Assembly: GCA_001786395.1 (NCBI GenBank)
Contig: MFWN01000081.1
Span: forward strand, 41,887 to 59,759
Length of the DNA: 17,873 nucleotides
From: Candidatus Pacearchaeota archaeon RBG_13_36_9
Lineage (GTDB): Archaea; Nanobdellota; Nanobdellia; Pacearchaeales; GW2011-AR1
Direction: 5' to 3'
A model generated the notes under the pieces. It saw only the letters and a list, made by a program, of their open reading frames with translations. It was not told the DNA's origin and made no database searches. The position numbers were made by a program, and so were the translations under genes. This document shows, one piece after another, positions 1 to 6,592 of this stretch; within the stretch, counting starts at the first letter, position 1; each line of letters starts with the position of its first letter.

Positions 1-1555
1 CTAATCCTTTTGGATCAAACTCTTCCATGAGCTTTCTTTTTATCGAGTATAGTTCGTCATAACTATAATGTAATCCGTTTACTGGATTGATAGGTACTGC
101 CCAGAGTTCTGGATGGATGTTTATATCAAATGAACGAGGCAATAATCTCCCATAAGATTTGGACCCTGGAAGAGGAAGTTCGTGAAATATTGGAAGAGAC
201 CATTTAGTTTGTCTTTGATGCTTTGTCATCCAATCGCAGAATTCGCCAATCTCTTTTCTTAATGATTCAATTTCTTTTGGTCCATAATCTATAAAAATTA
301 TAGTATTAAAAATTATTTCGGGAATCCCGGTCTGAAGAACACTGTCAAGAATTCTTAGATGAGCTTCTTTTCCAGCAAGTTTTCTAAAGTGATTTCTATC
401 CACAAAAGTTTCAATTGGCCAGTACATCCTATAAGTCCCGATAGCCCCATTCCTTGCGAAAAGTTCAGAAATTAATCTTTCCCTTATATTTCCTTTTCCA
501 TCATTTAGAAGACTCACTTCTAAGCCGTTACTAAATTCATGAGAAAAACCATATTGCCGCATTAACTGCATAATTTCTGTAATTTCTTGTTCTGCTTCGC
601 CCTTTTTCCGGCGTGGATCTCTCAAACGAGCAAGAAAATTATCTTCAGCAGAGAGTAAAGTGTGAATACCTGCTTTTTTATAGTGTTCAAAAATTCTATT
701 GACTCTTTCAGCAGATAAACTAAAATAATGGCTTCCAGCAGTCGGACAAAAGTCACAAGATTCAGGGCAACCAACAGAAGTTGAGTACCACATAACTGGT
801 CTGCTTATACTATTAGGAAGGGTTCCATCACAACTTTCAGTATATAGTCTTAATATTCTAGGATCAAAATTAGGAAGGACCTCATTTTCAAGATTGGCAT
901 TGCGTGATATTCTTTCAGAAGAATTAGTTAAACTTCCAGAATTTGTTTTTGTTGCAATACCTGGAAAGCTAATTGATTTGTTTTTGACTAAAGCATCCAC
1001 AACTCTTCCTGCAAGAGTTTCTGCTTGCCCTAAGAAAACTACATCGGCCCCCTGTTGTAGGTACCATTGCGGTCTATATTGTGCGTCTCTTCCACCCAAT
1101 ATAACCAATGCCTTAGGATTACTTTCCTTTACTGCTTTAATTGTTTGTGCTACTGCAGAAGCCCCTGCTGTAAAAAGAGAGCTCATAAAACAAATATCTG
1201 AATCTCTTACAATATCGACTAATTCCGAAATAGGTTTTCCACGAAGTCTTTTATAGATTTTTCCAGAACCGTATTTTACTTCAGAAAATTGTGCAAATTC
1301 TTCTGAATAATCGCTTAATGTGTCTGGTTGGCTTGCAGCCAAATCATAAAAAGAAGTCTCTGTTTTATATCCTAACTGATGCAATTCTTGGTCTAGTAAT
1401 GTACCAACATAAAATAAGCTTAAACTAGGAACTCTTGTTCTTCTTGGTGTGACACTAATCTCTTTTGATATTTCTTCGTAATCTTGCAGGGTAACATCTG
1501 CTTCTGGAGGTCTTATTCCCATTATTTTTATTGGCTTGCTGCTTATAAATTTCAT
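1..1555 (-). CDS. B12-binding-type radical SAM protein (C-terminus beyond window)
   Basis: The frame is open from an ATG at 1555 to the left edge, so 518 residues are visible and the C-terminus is missing. The motif CPESCDFC at residues 263-270 has the CxxxCxxC spacing that binds the SAM-reducing [4Fe-4S] cluster. The region before it (about 115-195, including VILGG and a GADVVFLGQAE stretch) resembles the cobalamin-binding fold of B12-dependent radical SAM enzymes, although the usual GEGE is changed to GQAE. Such enzymes often methylate or rearrange unreactive carbons. The substrate cannot be told here, and cobalamin binding is inferred from domain order. GGTG seven nt before the ATG (1563-1566) is a plausible ribosome binding site, so this mRNA probably has a leader. 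It is divergent from the Lrp gene at 1663. An antisense ORF at 894-1256 is a shadow. Confidence 0.85.
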   Translation of the reverse strand, partial: MKFISSKPIKIMGIRPPEADVTLQDYEEISKEISVTPRRTRVPSLSLFYVGTLLDQELHQLGYKTETSFYDLAASQPDTLSDYSEEFAQFSEVKYGSGKIYKRLRGKPISELVDIVRDSDICFMSSLFTAGASAVAQTIKAVKESNPKALVILGGRDAQYRPQWYLQQGADVVFLGQAETLAGRVVDALVKNKSISFPGIATKTNSGSLTNSSERISRNANLENEVLPNFDPRILRLYTESCDGTLPNSISRPVMWYSTSVGCPESCDFCPTAGSHYFSLSAERVNRIFEHYKKAGIHTLLSAEDNFLARLRDPRRKKGEAEQEITEIMQLMRQYGFSHEFSNGLEVSLLNDGKGNIRERLISELFARNGAIGTYRMYWPIETFVDRNHFRKLAGKEAHLRILDSVLQTGIPEIIFNTIIFIDYGPKEIESLRKEIGEFCDWMTKHQRQTKWSLPIFHELPLPGSKSYGRLLPRSFDINIHPELWAVPINPVNGLHYSYDELYSIKRKLMEEFDPKGL

Positions 1556-1620
1556 GTTGTTTCACCACTATAGAATAACCATATGAAAATATAAGAACTT
1601 TAAGGCTAAAATTTAATCCA

Positions 1621-1635
1621 AAATGCAAATATTTA
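1621..1635 (+). promoter_or_regulatory. Shared upstream box AAATGCAAATATTTA, copy 1 (candidate operator)
   Basis: The 15-nt sequence AAATGCAAATATTTA is identical at 1621-1635 and 2773-2787. This copy overlaps the TATA box of the Lrp gene, where a bound regulator would repress. The core GCAAATATTT is most of an ideal palindrome GCAAATATTTGC, like the short palindromes bound by Lrp/AsnC dimers. Use by the adjacent Lrp protein is inference. Confidence 0.4.
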
Positions 1636-1639
1636 TATA
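1632..1639 (+). promoter_or_regulatory. TATA box of the first Lrp gene
   Basis: TTTATATA begins 31 nt before the ATG at 1663, consistent with a leaderless or nearly leaderless archaeal transcript. It overlaps a 15-nt sequence (1621-1635) that recurs upstream of the first Fic gene. Confidence 0.65.
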
Positions 1640-1662
1640 CTAAATTATATTATAGATTAAAT

Positions 1663-2631
1663 ATGGCAGAATACTTACTGAAAGAACAAGACAAGAGAAT
1701 TATCTCTTTCTTAGATGGAGAAAGCAGAATAAGTATAAATAAACTCGCTAAAAAGGTGCATCTTTCAAAAGATGGAGTTAATTATAGATTAAAGAAGCTA
1801 TTTAATGAAGGGATAGTAACCCGTTGTTTTGCAGAAATTAATGTTGCAAAACTTGGATTAATTATCGGAAAGGTGGCTATACAATTTCAGAACTTAGATG
1901 ATAAAAAAGCAAATGAGATATTTGAATACTTAAAAAGATCTCCTAAAATTCCGTGGATTGTTTATTGTAGTGGAAGATGGGATTGTATTTTCGGGATTTT
2001 TGTCAAAGATATTTACGAAACCCAAGAGATTATCAATGAAATTTCAGAAAATTTTGGAAAATATATTCTTTCAAAGGAAGTGCTGGTTGAGCCAGAGTAC
2101 TATGTTGCAAGCAGAGGCTGGCTTATGGACAAAAAAACTAAGGTTATTGCTAAGATTGGTGGAAAAGTAGAAGAGATTGTTGATAAATTAGATATAAAGA
2201 TTATAGAATTTTTAGCGAAGAATTGCAGAACTCCTATCTTAGATATTGCAACATCATTAAATCAGTCACCAGGGACAATTATTAACAGAATTAAGAACCT
2301 AGAGAAAAAAGGAGTTATTCAAAATTATTTTATTGGATTAAGCCTAGAAAAAATTGGCATGGAATTCTGTAAAGCTTTTGTATATTTGCAAAATCCTGCG
2401 AAAAAAGAATATGATTTATTGGTTGACTATTGCTTAAAACATCCAAATGTCACAGCAGTAAGCAAGATGGTTGGGGCATGGGAATTAGAGATTGAAATGG
2501 AAGTTAAGAATTTTGATGAATTTTATAAGATAATGAACCAGATAAAATCCGCCTTCAAAGATGTTGTGAGAAGTTATGAAGCAGTCACTATTACTAGAGA
2601 ACATGGAAGGGATTATAGCAAATTTTTATGA
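1663..2631 (+). CDS. Two-unit Lrp/AsnC-family transcriptional regulator
   Basis: The 322-residue protein contains the Lrp/AsnC plan twice. An AsnC-type helix-turn-helix at about residues 8-60 (RIISFLDGESRISINKLAKK, then NYRLKKLFNEGIV) is followed by an alpha-beta sensor-like domain to about 150. A second helix-turn-helix lies at about 178-225 (IIEFLAKNCRTPILDIATSL) with a second sensor-like domain to the end. Ordinary Lrp proteins are about 150 residues, so this is an internal duplication or fusion. It probably binds DNA as a compact dimer-like unit, but ligand and targets are unknown. The start is supported by a TATA box 31 nt upstream. The same-strand gene downstream is a Fic protein, and the two share an upstream box. 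A paralogue with the same plan lies at 7298. Confidence 0.88.
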   Translation: MAEYLLKEQDKRIISFLDGESRISINKLAKKVHLSKDGVNYRLKKLFNEGIVTRCFAEINVAKLGLIIGKVAIQFQNLDDKKANEIFEYLKRSPKIPWIVYCSGRWDCIFGIFVKDIYETQEIINEISENFGKYILSKEVLVEPEYYVASRGWLMDKKTKVIAKIGGKVEEIVDKLDIKIIEFLAKNCRTPILDIATSLNQSPGTIINRIKNLEKKGVIQNYFIGLSLEKIGMEFCKAFVYLQNPAKKEYDLLVDYCLKHPNVTAVSKMVGAWELEIEMEVKNFDEFYKIMNQIKSAFKDVVRSYEAVTITREHGRDYSKFL

Positions 2632-2660
2632 ATATTGTTAAGACAAAGTGAATAAATTAC

Positions 2661-2670
2661 ATGGGCCCAT
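2661..2670. repeat. Perfect palindrome ATGGGCCCAT
   Basis: A GC-rich 10-bp palindrome in an AT-rich gap between the Lrp and Fic genes. It could be part of a termination or protein-binding site, but no T-run follows directly on either strand. Confidence 0.25.
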
Positions 2671-2772
2671 ATAATCTTTATTACTCCTCTTCAAATTCAT
2701 CTATCTCATCCAATAACTTTTGACCCCCTTATTCCAAATTTAGCTTTAGCATAATATTTTCTTTAAAAGACG

Positions 2773-2787
2773 AAATGCAAATATTTA
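2773..2787 (+). promoter_or_regulatory. Shared upstream box AAATGCAAATATTTA, copy 2
   Basis: Identical over 15 nt to 1621-1635 in front of the Lrp gene. It ends 58 nt before the TATA box of the first Fic gene. A common regulator of both genes is inferred. Confidence 0.4.
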
Positions 2788-2792
2788 GTACA

Positions 2793-2837
2793 ATTATTCA
2801 CTAAATATTTATAAAAGTTAAATAAAAAGTGAATAAT
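2793..2837. repeat. Inverted repeat in front of the first Fic promoter (candidate operator)
   Basis: ATTATTCACT at 2793-2802 is the exact reverse complement of AGTGAATAAT at 2828-2837. A further half-site, AGTGAATAAA, lies at 2647-2656. The right arm ends seven nt before the Fic TATA box, about where the BRE and transcription factor B would bind, so occupancy could block initiation. No T-run follows, so a terminator is less likely. Confidence 0.4.
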
Positions 2838-2844
2838 AGAAACA

Positions 2845-2852
2845 TTTATAAA
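2845..2852 (+). promoter_or_regulatory. TATA box of the first Fic gene
   Basis: TTTATAAA begins exactly 29 nt before the ATG at 2874. The same octamer sits at the same distance before the second Fic gene and the second Lrp gene. This argues against the upstream GTG at 2829 as the start. Confidence 0.65.
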
Positions 2853-2873
2853 CTAATTTTACTTAAGATAATT

Positions 2874-4103
2874 ATGGTTTCAAAATATGATATTTTTTAT
2901 GTTATTGCAACAAAAGGAGAGATAAAAATAAGCGAGATAGTAAAAGTTCTCAATAAGCAAAAAGAAGATTATCAAATCGTATTCAATCATGTATTGGAAT
3001 TAGAAAAAGAGGGGTATATTGAAAGAGATAAAACAATAAGAGTAAACCATAATGAAGGCTCAAAGACCTTATTTAGATTAATCTCTTTTTGCATAACTAA
3101 CGGAATTAACTATAATTTAATGTTTAAAAGTTCAATGCTCGAGTTTATAGAAAAGGCAGCTAAAAAAGAGTATTTTACAATTAAAGACATAAAAATCCAT
3201 CCTCAAACATATAATTTTTATATTGCCTCTCTATCGAAATACGGCTTTCTATTAATTCTATCCAGAAATCCATTAAAATGCAAATTACTAAAACACCGTT
3301 TCTTAATTGATTTAGGAGATTTTTTTAATAACCCTATTAAATTTTATGCTCCAAAACAGAAAGACTTAATTCCAGAAATAGAAAAAGAAGCGAAAAAATA
3401 TAAGAGAAATTTAAAAATCCATTATAGTATCCTGGAAGACTTAGAAAAACAAGAAGAAGTTGGCTTTATTTACTCAAGCTTAAATTTAGAAGGAAACCCT
3501 TTAACATTGTCAGACACCCAGAAATTACTCCTTAAAGAAATCGTTCCTGAAAAGTACAAATTAAGAGATATACAAGAGGTTACTAATTACAAAAAAGCAA
3601 TTGACCTTATGGTATCAAATGCCAAAAAAAGAGTAAAATTAGACTTAAGATTAATTCTCAAATATCATGAGCTGGCTATGTCGCATATTCCTGAAGCTGG
3701 GAAAATAAGAAAAGAGAATGTTATGATAAAAGGCAATCCTCATTTTAAAACCTCTGAATGGCAGTTAATTAACTTAAGGCTAAATGAATTAATGAAAAGC
3801 TATGATAAATTCGAATCAGAAAATCGAAGTATAAAAGAGGTTATTGATTTTGCTGCATTTTTTCATAATGAATTTCAGAGAATTCATCCATTTATAGATG
3901 GAAATAGCAGAACTTCTAGATTATTGATGCTTCATATTTTAAGAAGCCATGATATTCCGGCTTTAGAACTTCCTTTGGGCTATTTTGATTCTTACATGAA
4001 TTTAACAAAACTTTCAAAAAAAAGAGATGATGAATCTTTTAAGTATTTAATTCAAGAAATTGTACTTTTTGATATAAAGAGAATAAATGCAAGATTAGGA
4101 TAA
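2874..4103 (+). CDS. Fic family protein (class II, self-inhibited) with winged-helix-like N-terminus
   Basis: This 409-residue protein has the Fic core with motif HPFIDGNSRTSR at about residues 338-349. It matches HxFx(D/E)GNxRxxR with catalytic H338, except that the second glycine of the usual GNGR is serine. Fic enzymes usually transfer AMP from ATP to a hydroxyl side chain of a target protein. SLNLEGN at 202-208 matches the inhibitory (S/T)xxxE(G/N) motif, placed N-terminal to the core as in class II Fic proteins; E206 would obstruct the ATP gamma-phosphate site. GKIRKENVMIKGN resembles the target-positioning flap. About the first 60 residues look like a winged helix, suggesting DNA binding or autoregulation. 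The start at 2874 is chosen over GTG 2829 because the TATA box is 29 nt upstream and the N-terminus then aligns with its paralogue at 4722. The target is unknown. Confidence 0.88.
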   Translation: MVSKYDIFYVIATKGEIKISEIVKVLNKQKEDYQIVFNHVLELEKEGYIERDKTIRVNHNEGSKTLFRLISFCITNGINYNLMFKSSMLEFIEKAAKKEYFTIKDIKIHPQTYNFYIASLSKYGFLLILSRNPLKCKLLKHRFLIDLGDFFNNPIKFYAPKQKDLIPEIEKEAKKYKRNLKIHYSILEDLEKQEEVGFIYSSLNLEGNPLTLSDTQKLLLKEIVPEKYKLRDIQEVTNYKKAIDLMVSNAKKRVKLDLRLILKYHELAMSHIPEAGKIRKENVMIKGNPHFKTSEWQLINLRLNELMKSYDKFESENRSIKEVIDFAAFFHNEFQRIHPFIDGNSRTSRLLMLHILRSHDIPALELPLGYFDSYMNLTKLSKKRDDESFKYLIQEIVLFDIKRINARLG

Positions 4104-4120
4104 GGTACTCTGTAATTCTT

Positions 4121-4169
4121 AGTGTCCCCGCAAAATCACAAACTACTTAAGGTTTCTGGCGGGGCTATA
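4121..4169. repeat. GC-rich dispersed repeat, copy A
   Basis: AGTGTCCCCGCAAAATCACA at 4121-4140 and TTTCTGGCGGGGCTATA at 4153-4169 form an inverted pair (CCCCGC/GCGGGG). Both ends recur at 8284-8363, where the spacer is longer. The GC-rich blocks stand out against the AT-rich surroundings. A small element with terminal inverted repeats or a hairpin RNA are the main options. Confidence 0.55.
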
Positions 4170-4194
4170 AAATATTTGCCTAAAGCAAATATTT
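4170..4194. repeat. Perfect 10-bp inverted repeat AAATATTTGC / GCAAATATTT
   Basis: Arms at 4170-4179 and 4185-4194 are separated by CTAAA. The right arm plus the next base repeats the GCAAATATTTA core found at 1625-1635 and 2777-2787. It could be a double operator or an RNA hairpin. Confidence 0.45.
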
Positions 4195-4212
4195 ATTTTC
4201 AGTATTTGCGAA

Positions 4213-4227
4213 CCTGGGGAACCCAGG
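4213..4227. repeat. GC-rich hairpin with GAA loop
   Basis: CCTGGG (4213-4218), loop GAA, CCCAGG (4222-4227) form a perfect 6-bp stem. It lies inside the palindrome-rich segment, so a structured RNA is possible. No known RNA family is recognised. Confidence 0.35.
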
Positions 4228-4271
4228 GTGAATCCCGAGAGAAAGGACTTTTAGTAAATTATCATAAAAAT

Positions 4272-4287
4272 AAGAAAGTACTTTCTT
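4272..4287. repeat. Perfect 16-bp palindrome AAGAAAGTACTTTCTT
   Basis: The eight bases 4272-4279 are exactly reverse-complementary to 4280-4287. It lies four nt before the second copy of CTGGCGGGGCTATA. It could be a protein-binding site or part of the same repeat element. Confidence 0.45.
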
Positions 4288-4290
4288 GAG

Positions 4291-4304
4291 CTGGCGGGGC
4301 TATA
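4291..4304. repeat. GC-rich dispersed repeat, right-end copy C
   Basis: CTGGCGGGGCTATA is identical to 4156-4169, exactly 135 bp upstream, giving a 14-nt direct repeat. No matching left end with CCCCGCC is seen just before it, so this is a partial copy or the far border of a larger element. Confidence 0.5.
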
Positions 4305-4582
4305 TACCTTTTTGAAGACTTTAGAGGGTTTTTTTGCCTTGGCATCAAAAAGATATAATATCTATTGGTAAAAGGTACGATTAAGGAATTTTCAGGCTTT
4401 ATCATTTTATTTTGGGTTAAGCCCTCAGGAATAGACTTAAAAATATGGATGAGTTAAGGAATAAGCTGATAAACAATAAAGAGGTTTTAAGATTTTTAGT
4501 TGAGAAGATTGCTGAGATGAATAATAAATAGCCTATAAATCGTGCCAAATAGTAGTAAATAGTTTATATTTTGCTTATATAA

Positions 4583-4597
4583 TTACAAATTTTGTAA
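4583..4597. promoter_or_regulatory. 15-bp palindrome TTACAAATTTTGTAA upstream of the second Fic gene
   Basis: Two 7-bp arms flank a central T. The site lies 96 nt before the TATA box of the gene at 4722. It is a plausible dimer-binding operator, but its sequence differs from the elements before the first Fic gene. Confidence 0.3.
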
Positions 4598-4692
4598 CTA
4601 AAGATACATAATATAATTGCTGGATATTAAAAATCAGGCTATATAGTATATAAAGTTACATAAAGTTTGACTTATCATACAAAATAGAAAGA

Positions 4693-4700
4693 TTTATAAA
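4693..4700 (+). promoter_or_regulatory. TATA box of the second Fic gene
   Basis: TTTATAAA begins exactly 29 nt before the ATG at 4722, as at the first Fic gene, supporting a leaderless transcript and this start. Confidence 0.65.
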
Positions 4701-4721
4701 CTCTAAATTCCTAAATATATT

Positions 4722-5966
4722 ATGGCTACAAAGTATGATGTGTTTGAAATTGTTTATAAAAATCAGGGGCTGATAAAACCCATAGAAGTTGTTAAAAAAC
4801 TCAATAAAGATGAAAGAGAATATCATGCAATTCACAAAGATCTAAGGGGGCTTGTAAAAGAGAACCTTCTAATAAAAAGAAAAGGCGGATTTCAAGCAGA
4901 AGTATCTAAAAAAACAGAATCACTTTATAATCTAATTCTTTATTGTATTAAAAATGGCATAAATTACAATTATCTATTAGATGATGGTCTTGCAAAATTT
5001 ATTAGCAAATCTCTTCAAAGAGGAGAGATTAATTCTAAAAATATGAAGATCAATTCGAGAACTCTAAAGAAAAATATTGATATACTCAATAAATATGGCA
5101 TGATTCTTGTTATTTCTGAAAAACCCCTAAGAGCTGTTGTGTTTTATAATATTCTATTAAATAACCTCCTAGTTTATTTTGGATATAAACATGAGATTAT
5201 CACAGAGTTATCGAAGAGCTATATCCCTGAAATAAAAAGTGAGCTTAATATTTATAAAAGATTAAGAAAAAAAGATGAGGCAAAATATCAAACAATAGTA
5301 AGCGATTTTGAAATACCATTTATTTATCATAGCCTTTCCTTAGAAGGAAATCCTATAACTCTTCCAGATACAATAAAAATTTTAAAGGACAAGATTATTC
5401 CCGCAAACCTCAGGGCTTCTGATGTTGATGAAGTGAAGAACTATCAAGAAGCTATGAGTCAGATGATTAGAGATGCGAATGAAAGAAAACCCTTAAGTTT
5501 GCAACTAATTTTAGATTATCACAAGACAGCAATGAAGCACCACCTGGATTTTGCTGGGAATATAAGAGCTATTAATGTTTACATAAAAGGCAATCCTAAT
5601 TTTAAGATTACTCCGCCTGAAAAAATAAAAGAAGAACTTGAAAAGTTATTTGAAGAGTATAATGAATTTATCAAGCGAAAAAATCCTGCTTTAGAAGAGA
5701 TATTAAAATTTGCAGTTTATTTTCATAATGAATTTCAGCATGTCCACCCATTTGAAGATGGAAACAGCAGAACAACAAGGTTAATAACTTTTCATCTGCT
5801 ACAGTCTTTAGATATTCCCATACTGGACATTCCTTTTGGTTTGTTAGATGAATATTTGAATTATACAAAGGGCTCAAAAAAAAGAGAAGATAATAAACTT
5901 TACAGAACCCTGCAAAAAATAATTTTATTTAATCTCAAGAAGATAAATGAAAAATTAAAGGCTTAA
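4722..5966 (+). CDS. Fic family protein, paralogue of the gene at 2874
   Basis: This 414-residue protein is collinear with the upstream Fic protein. It has a winged-helix-like start (MATKYDVFEIVYKNQG against MVSKYDIFYVIATKG), the inhibitory motif SLSLEGN at 204-210, a flap-like segment GNIRAINVYIKGN at 279-291, and the active-site motif HPFEDGNSRTTR at 342-353 with catalytic H342. The second glycine of GNGR is again serine, so this change is inherited by both copies. The presence of all motifs suggests an active, self-inhibited AMP-transferase. The target is unknown, and some Fic proteins use other substrates or reverse the reaction. The two genes look like an old tandem duplication, since their protein sequences have diverged widely outside the motifs. 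Each has its own promoter. Confidence 0.88.
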   Translation: MATKYDVFEIVYKNQGLIKPIEVVKKLNKDEREYHAIHKDLRGLVKENLLIKRKGGFQAEVSKKTESLYNLILYCIKNGINYNYLLDDGLAKFISKSLQRGEINSKNMKINSRTLKKNIDILNKYGMILVISEKPLRAVVFYNILLNNLLVYFGYKHEIITELSKSYIPEIKSELNIYKRLRKKDEAKYQTIVSDFEIPFIYHSLSLEGNPITLPDTIKILKDKIIPANLRASDVDEVKNYQEAMSQMIRDANERKPLSLQLILDYHKTAMKHHLDFAGNIRAINVYIKGNPNFKITPPEKIKEELEKLFEEYNEFIKRKNPALEEILKFAVYFHNEFQHVHPFEDGNSRTTRLITFHLLQSLDIPILDIPFGLLDEYLNYTKGSKKREDNKLYRTLQKIILFNLKKINEKLKA

Positions 5967-5983
5967 ACCTATGGCATTATAAA

Positions 5984-6127
5984 CTATAAAGAATCCTTGA
6001 TAATTTCTATAGTCACTTGAGCTAAAGTTCCGAGTTTAAGTTTGTTCTTTAAAATCTCAGGAATACGAATTATTACCTGATTGCCGTGCTTGGCTATTTT
6101 TTTTGTTATTGTAAATTGATAGGGCAT
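5984..6127 (-). CDS. Small AbrB/SpoVT-like DNA-binding protein
   Basis: An ATG at 6127 opens a 47-residue frame ending at TAG (5984-5986). The sequence (TITKKIAKHGNQVIIRIPEI, then LKLGTLAQVTIEI) has the pattern of a swapped-hairpin AbrB domain: a basic strand, a GNQVIIRIP turn, and a strand after LGT. Proteins of this kind bind DNA as dimers, as transition-state regulators or as antitoxins of the MazE/VapB type. Only eight nt separate it from the stop of the upstream ORF, so the two are probably cotranscribed. No recognisable PIN or MazF toxin is adjacent, so an antitoxin role is only a guess. It is convergent with the second Fic gene. Confidence 0.6.
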   Translation of the reverse strand: MPYQFTITKKIAKHGNQVIIRIPEILKNKLKLGTLAQVTIEIIKDSL

Positions 6128-6135
6128 TTTAGTTA

Positions 6136-6561
6136 TTATTCAAGGAAGTACACCTCTTTAATATATTGTATGACTTTAAAGTGATTTTCTGACATCTCTT
6201 TGTATTCTTCTGACTTCCTAAACTCAAAACTACCTTCTCTTCCTCCTTCTCCAATGGAAATAGCAGTTCTATAAGGTTTACTTTTTCTATAAGGTTTACT
6301 TTTTCTATAAGGTTTACTTTTTCTATAAGGTTTACTTTTTCTATTACCTTTCCAACAATAAAGACCGCTATGTATGGTTACTGAATTAGTAATTGTATCA
6401 ACTGGATTACTTTTCCCAAGAAGATCTTCGAAACATATGTGAGTAGGTTCTTCAAAAAATAAATGAGTTTCTAATCCAACACTTTTGTTTTTTTCGATAA
6501 TTTCTTTTGTAGTTTCTATTACTTGTCTTTGTTTCAGTTTATTCTTATATTGTCTTTGCAT
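6136..6561 (-). CDS. Unrecognised protein with a six-residue tandem repeat
   Basis: The frame is open from 6702. I place the start at the internal ATG at 6561 because the longer version overlaps the upstream gene by 110 nt, and a TATA-like TTATAAAA lies about 25 nt before 6561. This gives 141 residues. The striking feature is four copies of the unit RKSKPY (on average +3 charge) encoded by an exact 18-bp repeat at 6269-6340. A charged C-terminus (EGGREGSFEFRKSEEYKEM) follows. No family is recognised. Alternatively, the region 6562-6702 is real in this frame and the two ORFs are one gene split by a frameshift near 6593. The exactness of the repeat at DNA level means it is recent or actively expanding. 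Confidence 0.5.
   Translation of the reverse strand: MQRQYKNKLKQRQVIETTKEIIEKNKSVGLETHLFFEEPTHICFEDLLGKSNPVDTITNSVTIHSGLYCWKGNRKSKPYRKSKPYRKSKPYRKSKPYRTAISIGEGGREGSFEFRKSEEYKEMSENHFKVIQYIKEVYFLE
6269..6340. repeat. 18-bp tandem repeat, four exact copies
   Basis: The unit CTATAAGGTTTACTTTTT recurs at 6269, 6287, 6305 and 6323 without change, then decays (CTATTACC at 6341). The period is a multiple of three, so copy number changes keep the minus-strand frame open, each unit adding six basic residues. There are no spacers, so it is not a CRISPR array. Confidence 0.9.
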
Positions 6562-6592
6562 TTTGTCTATTTTCTTGTTTTTATAATCCTTA

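Larger units (their letters stand above)
4104..4721. other. 618-bp non-coding gap between the Fic genes, rich in palindromes
   Basis: No convincing gene is visible. The first 250 bp hold a GC-rich inverted pair (4126-4131/4159-4164), a 10-bp stem (4170-4194), a GAA-loop hairpin (4213-4227), a 16-bp palindrome (4272-4287), a second GGCGGGG copy (4291-4304) and a long AT stem (4308-4315/4345-4352). The right part holds a 28-codon ORF of doubtful value (4445-4531), a 15-bp palindrome (4583-4597) and the TATA box of the second Fic gene. A structured RNA, a small mobile-element remnant, or both could explain the left part. Confidence 0.5.

Noticed and set aside
894..1256. 120-residue plus-strand ORF
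   Set aside because: Antisense to the radical SAM gene, whose frame is continuous and motif-bearing through this region.
2829..2873. Upstream GTG start extending the first Fic protein by 15 residues
   Set aside because: It lies before the TATA box at 2845-2852 and inside the inverted repeat, and the extension has no counterpart in the paralogue.
4445..4531. 28-codon ORF (MDELRNKLINNKEVLRF...)
   Set aside because: Helical and protein-like, but too short to judge, with no TATA box at the expected distance and no Shine-Dalgarno site.
6269..6340. CRISPR array
   Set aside because: Units of 18 bp are contiguous with no spacers and lie within a coding frame.
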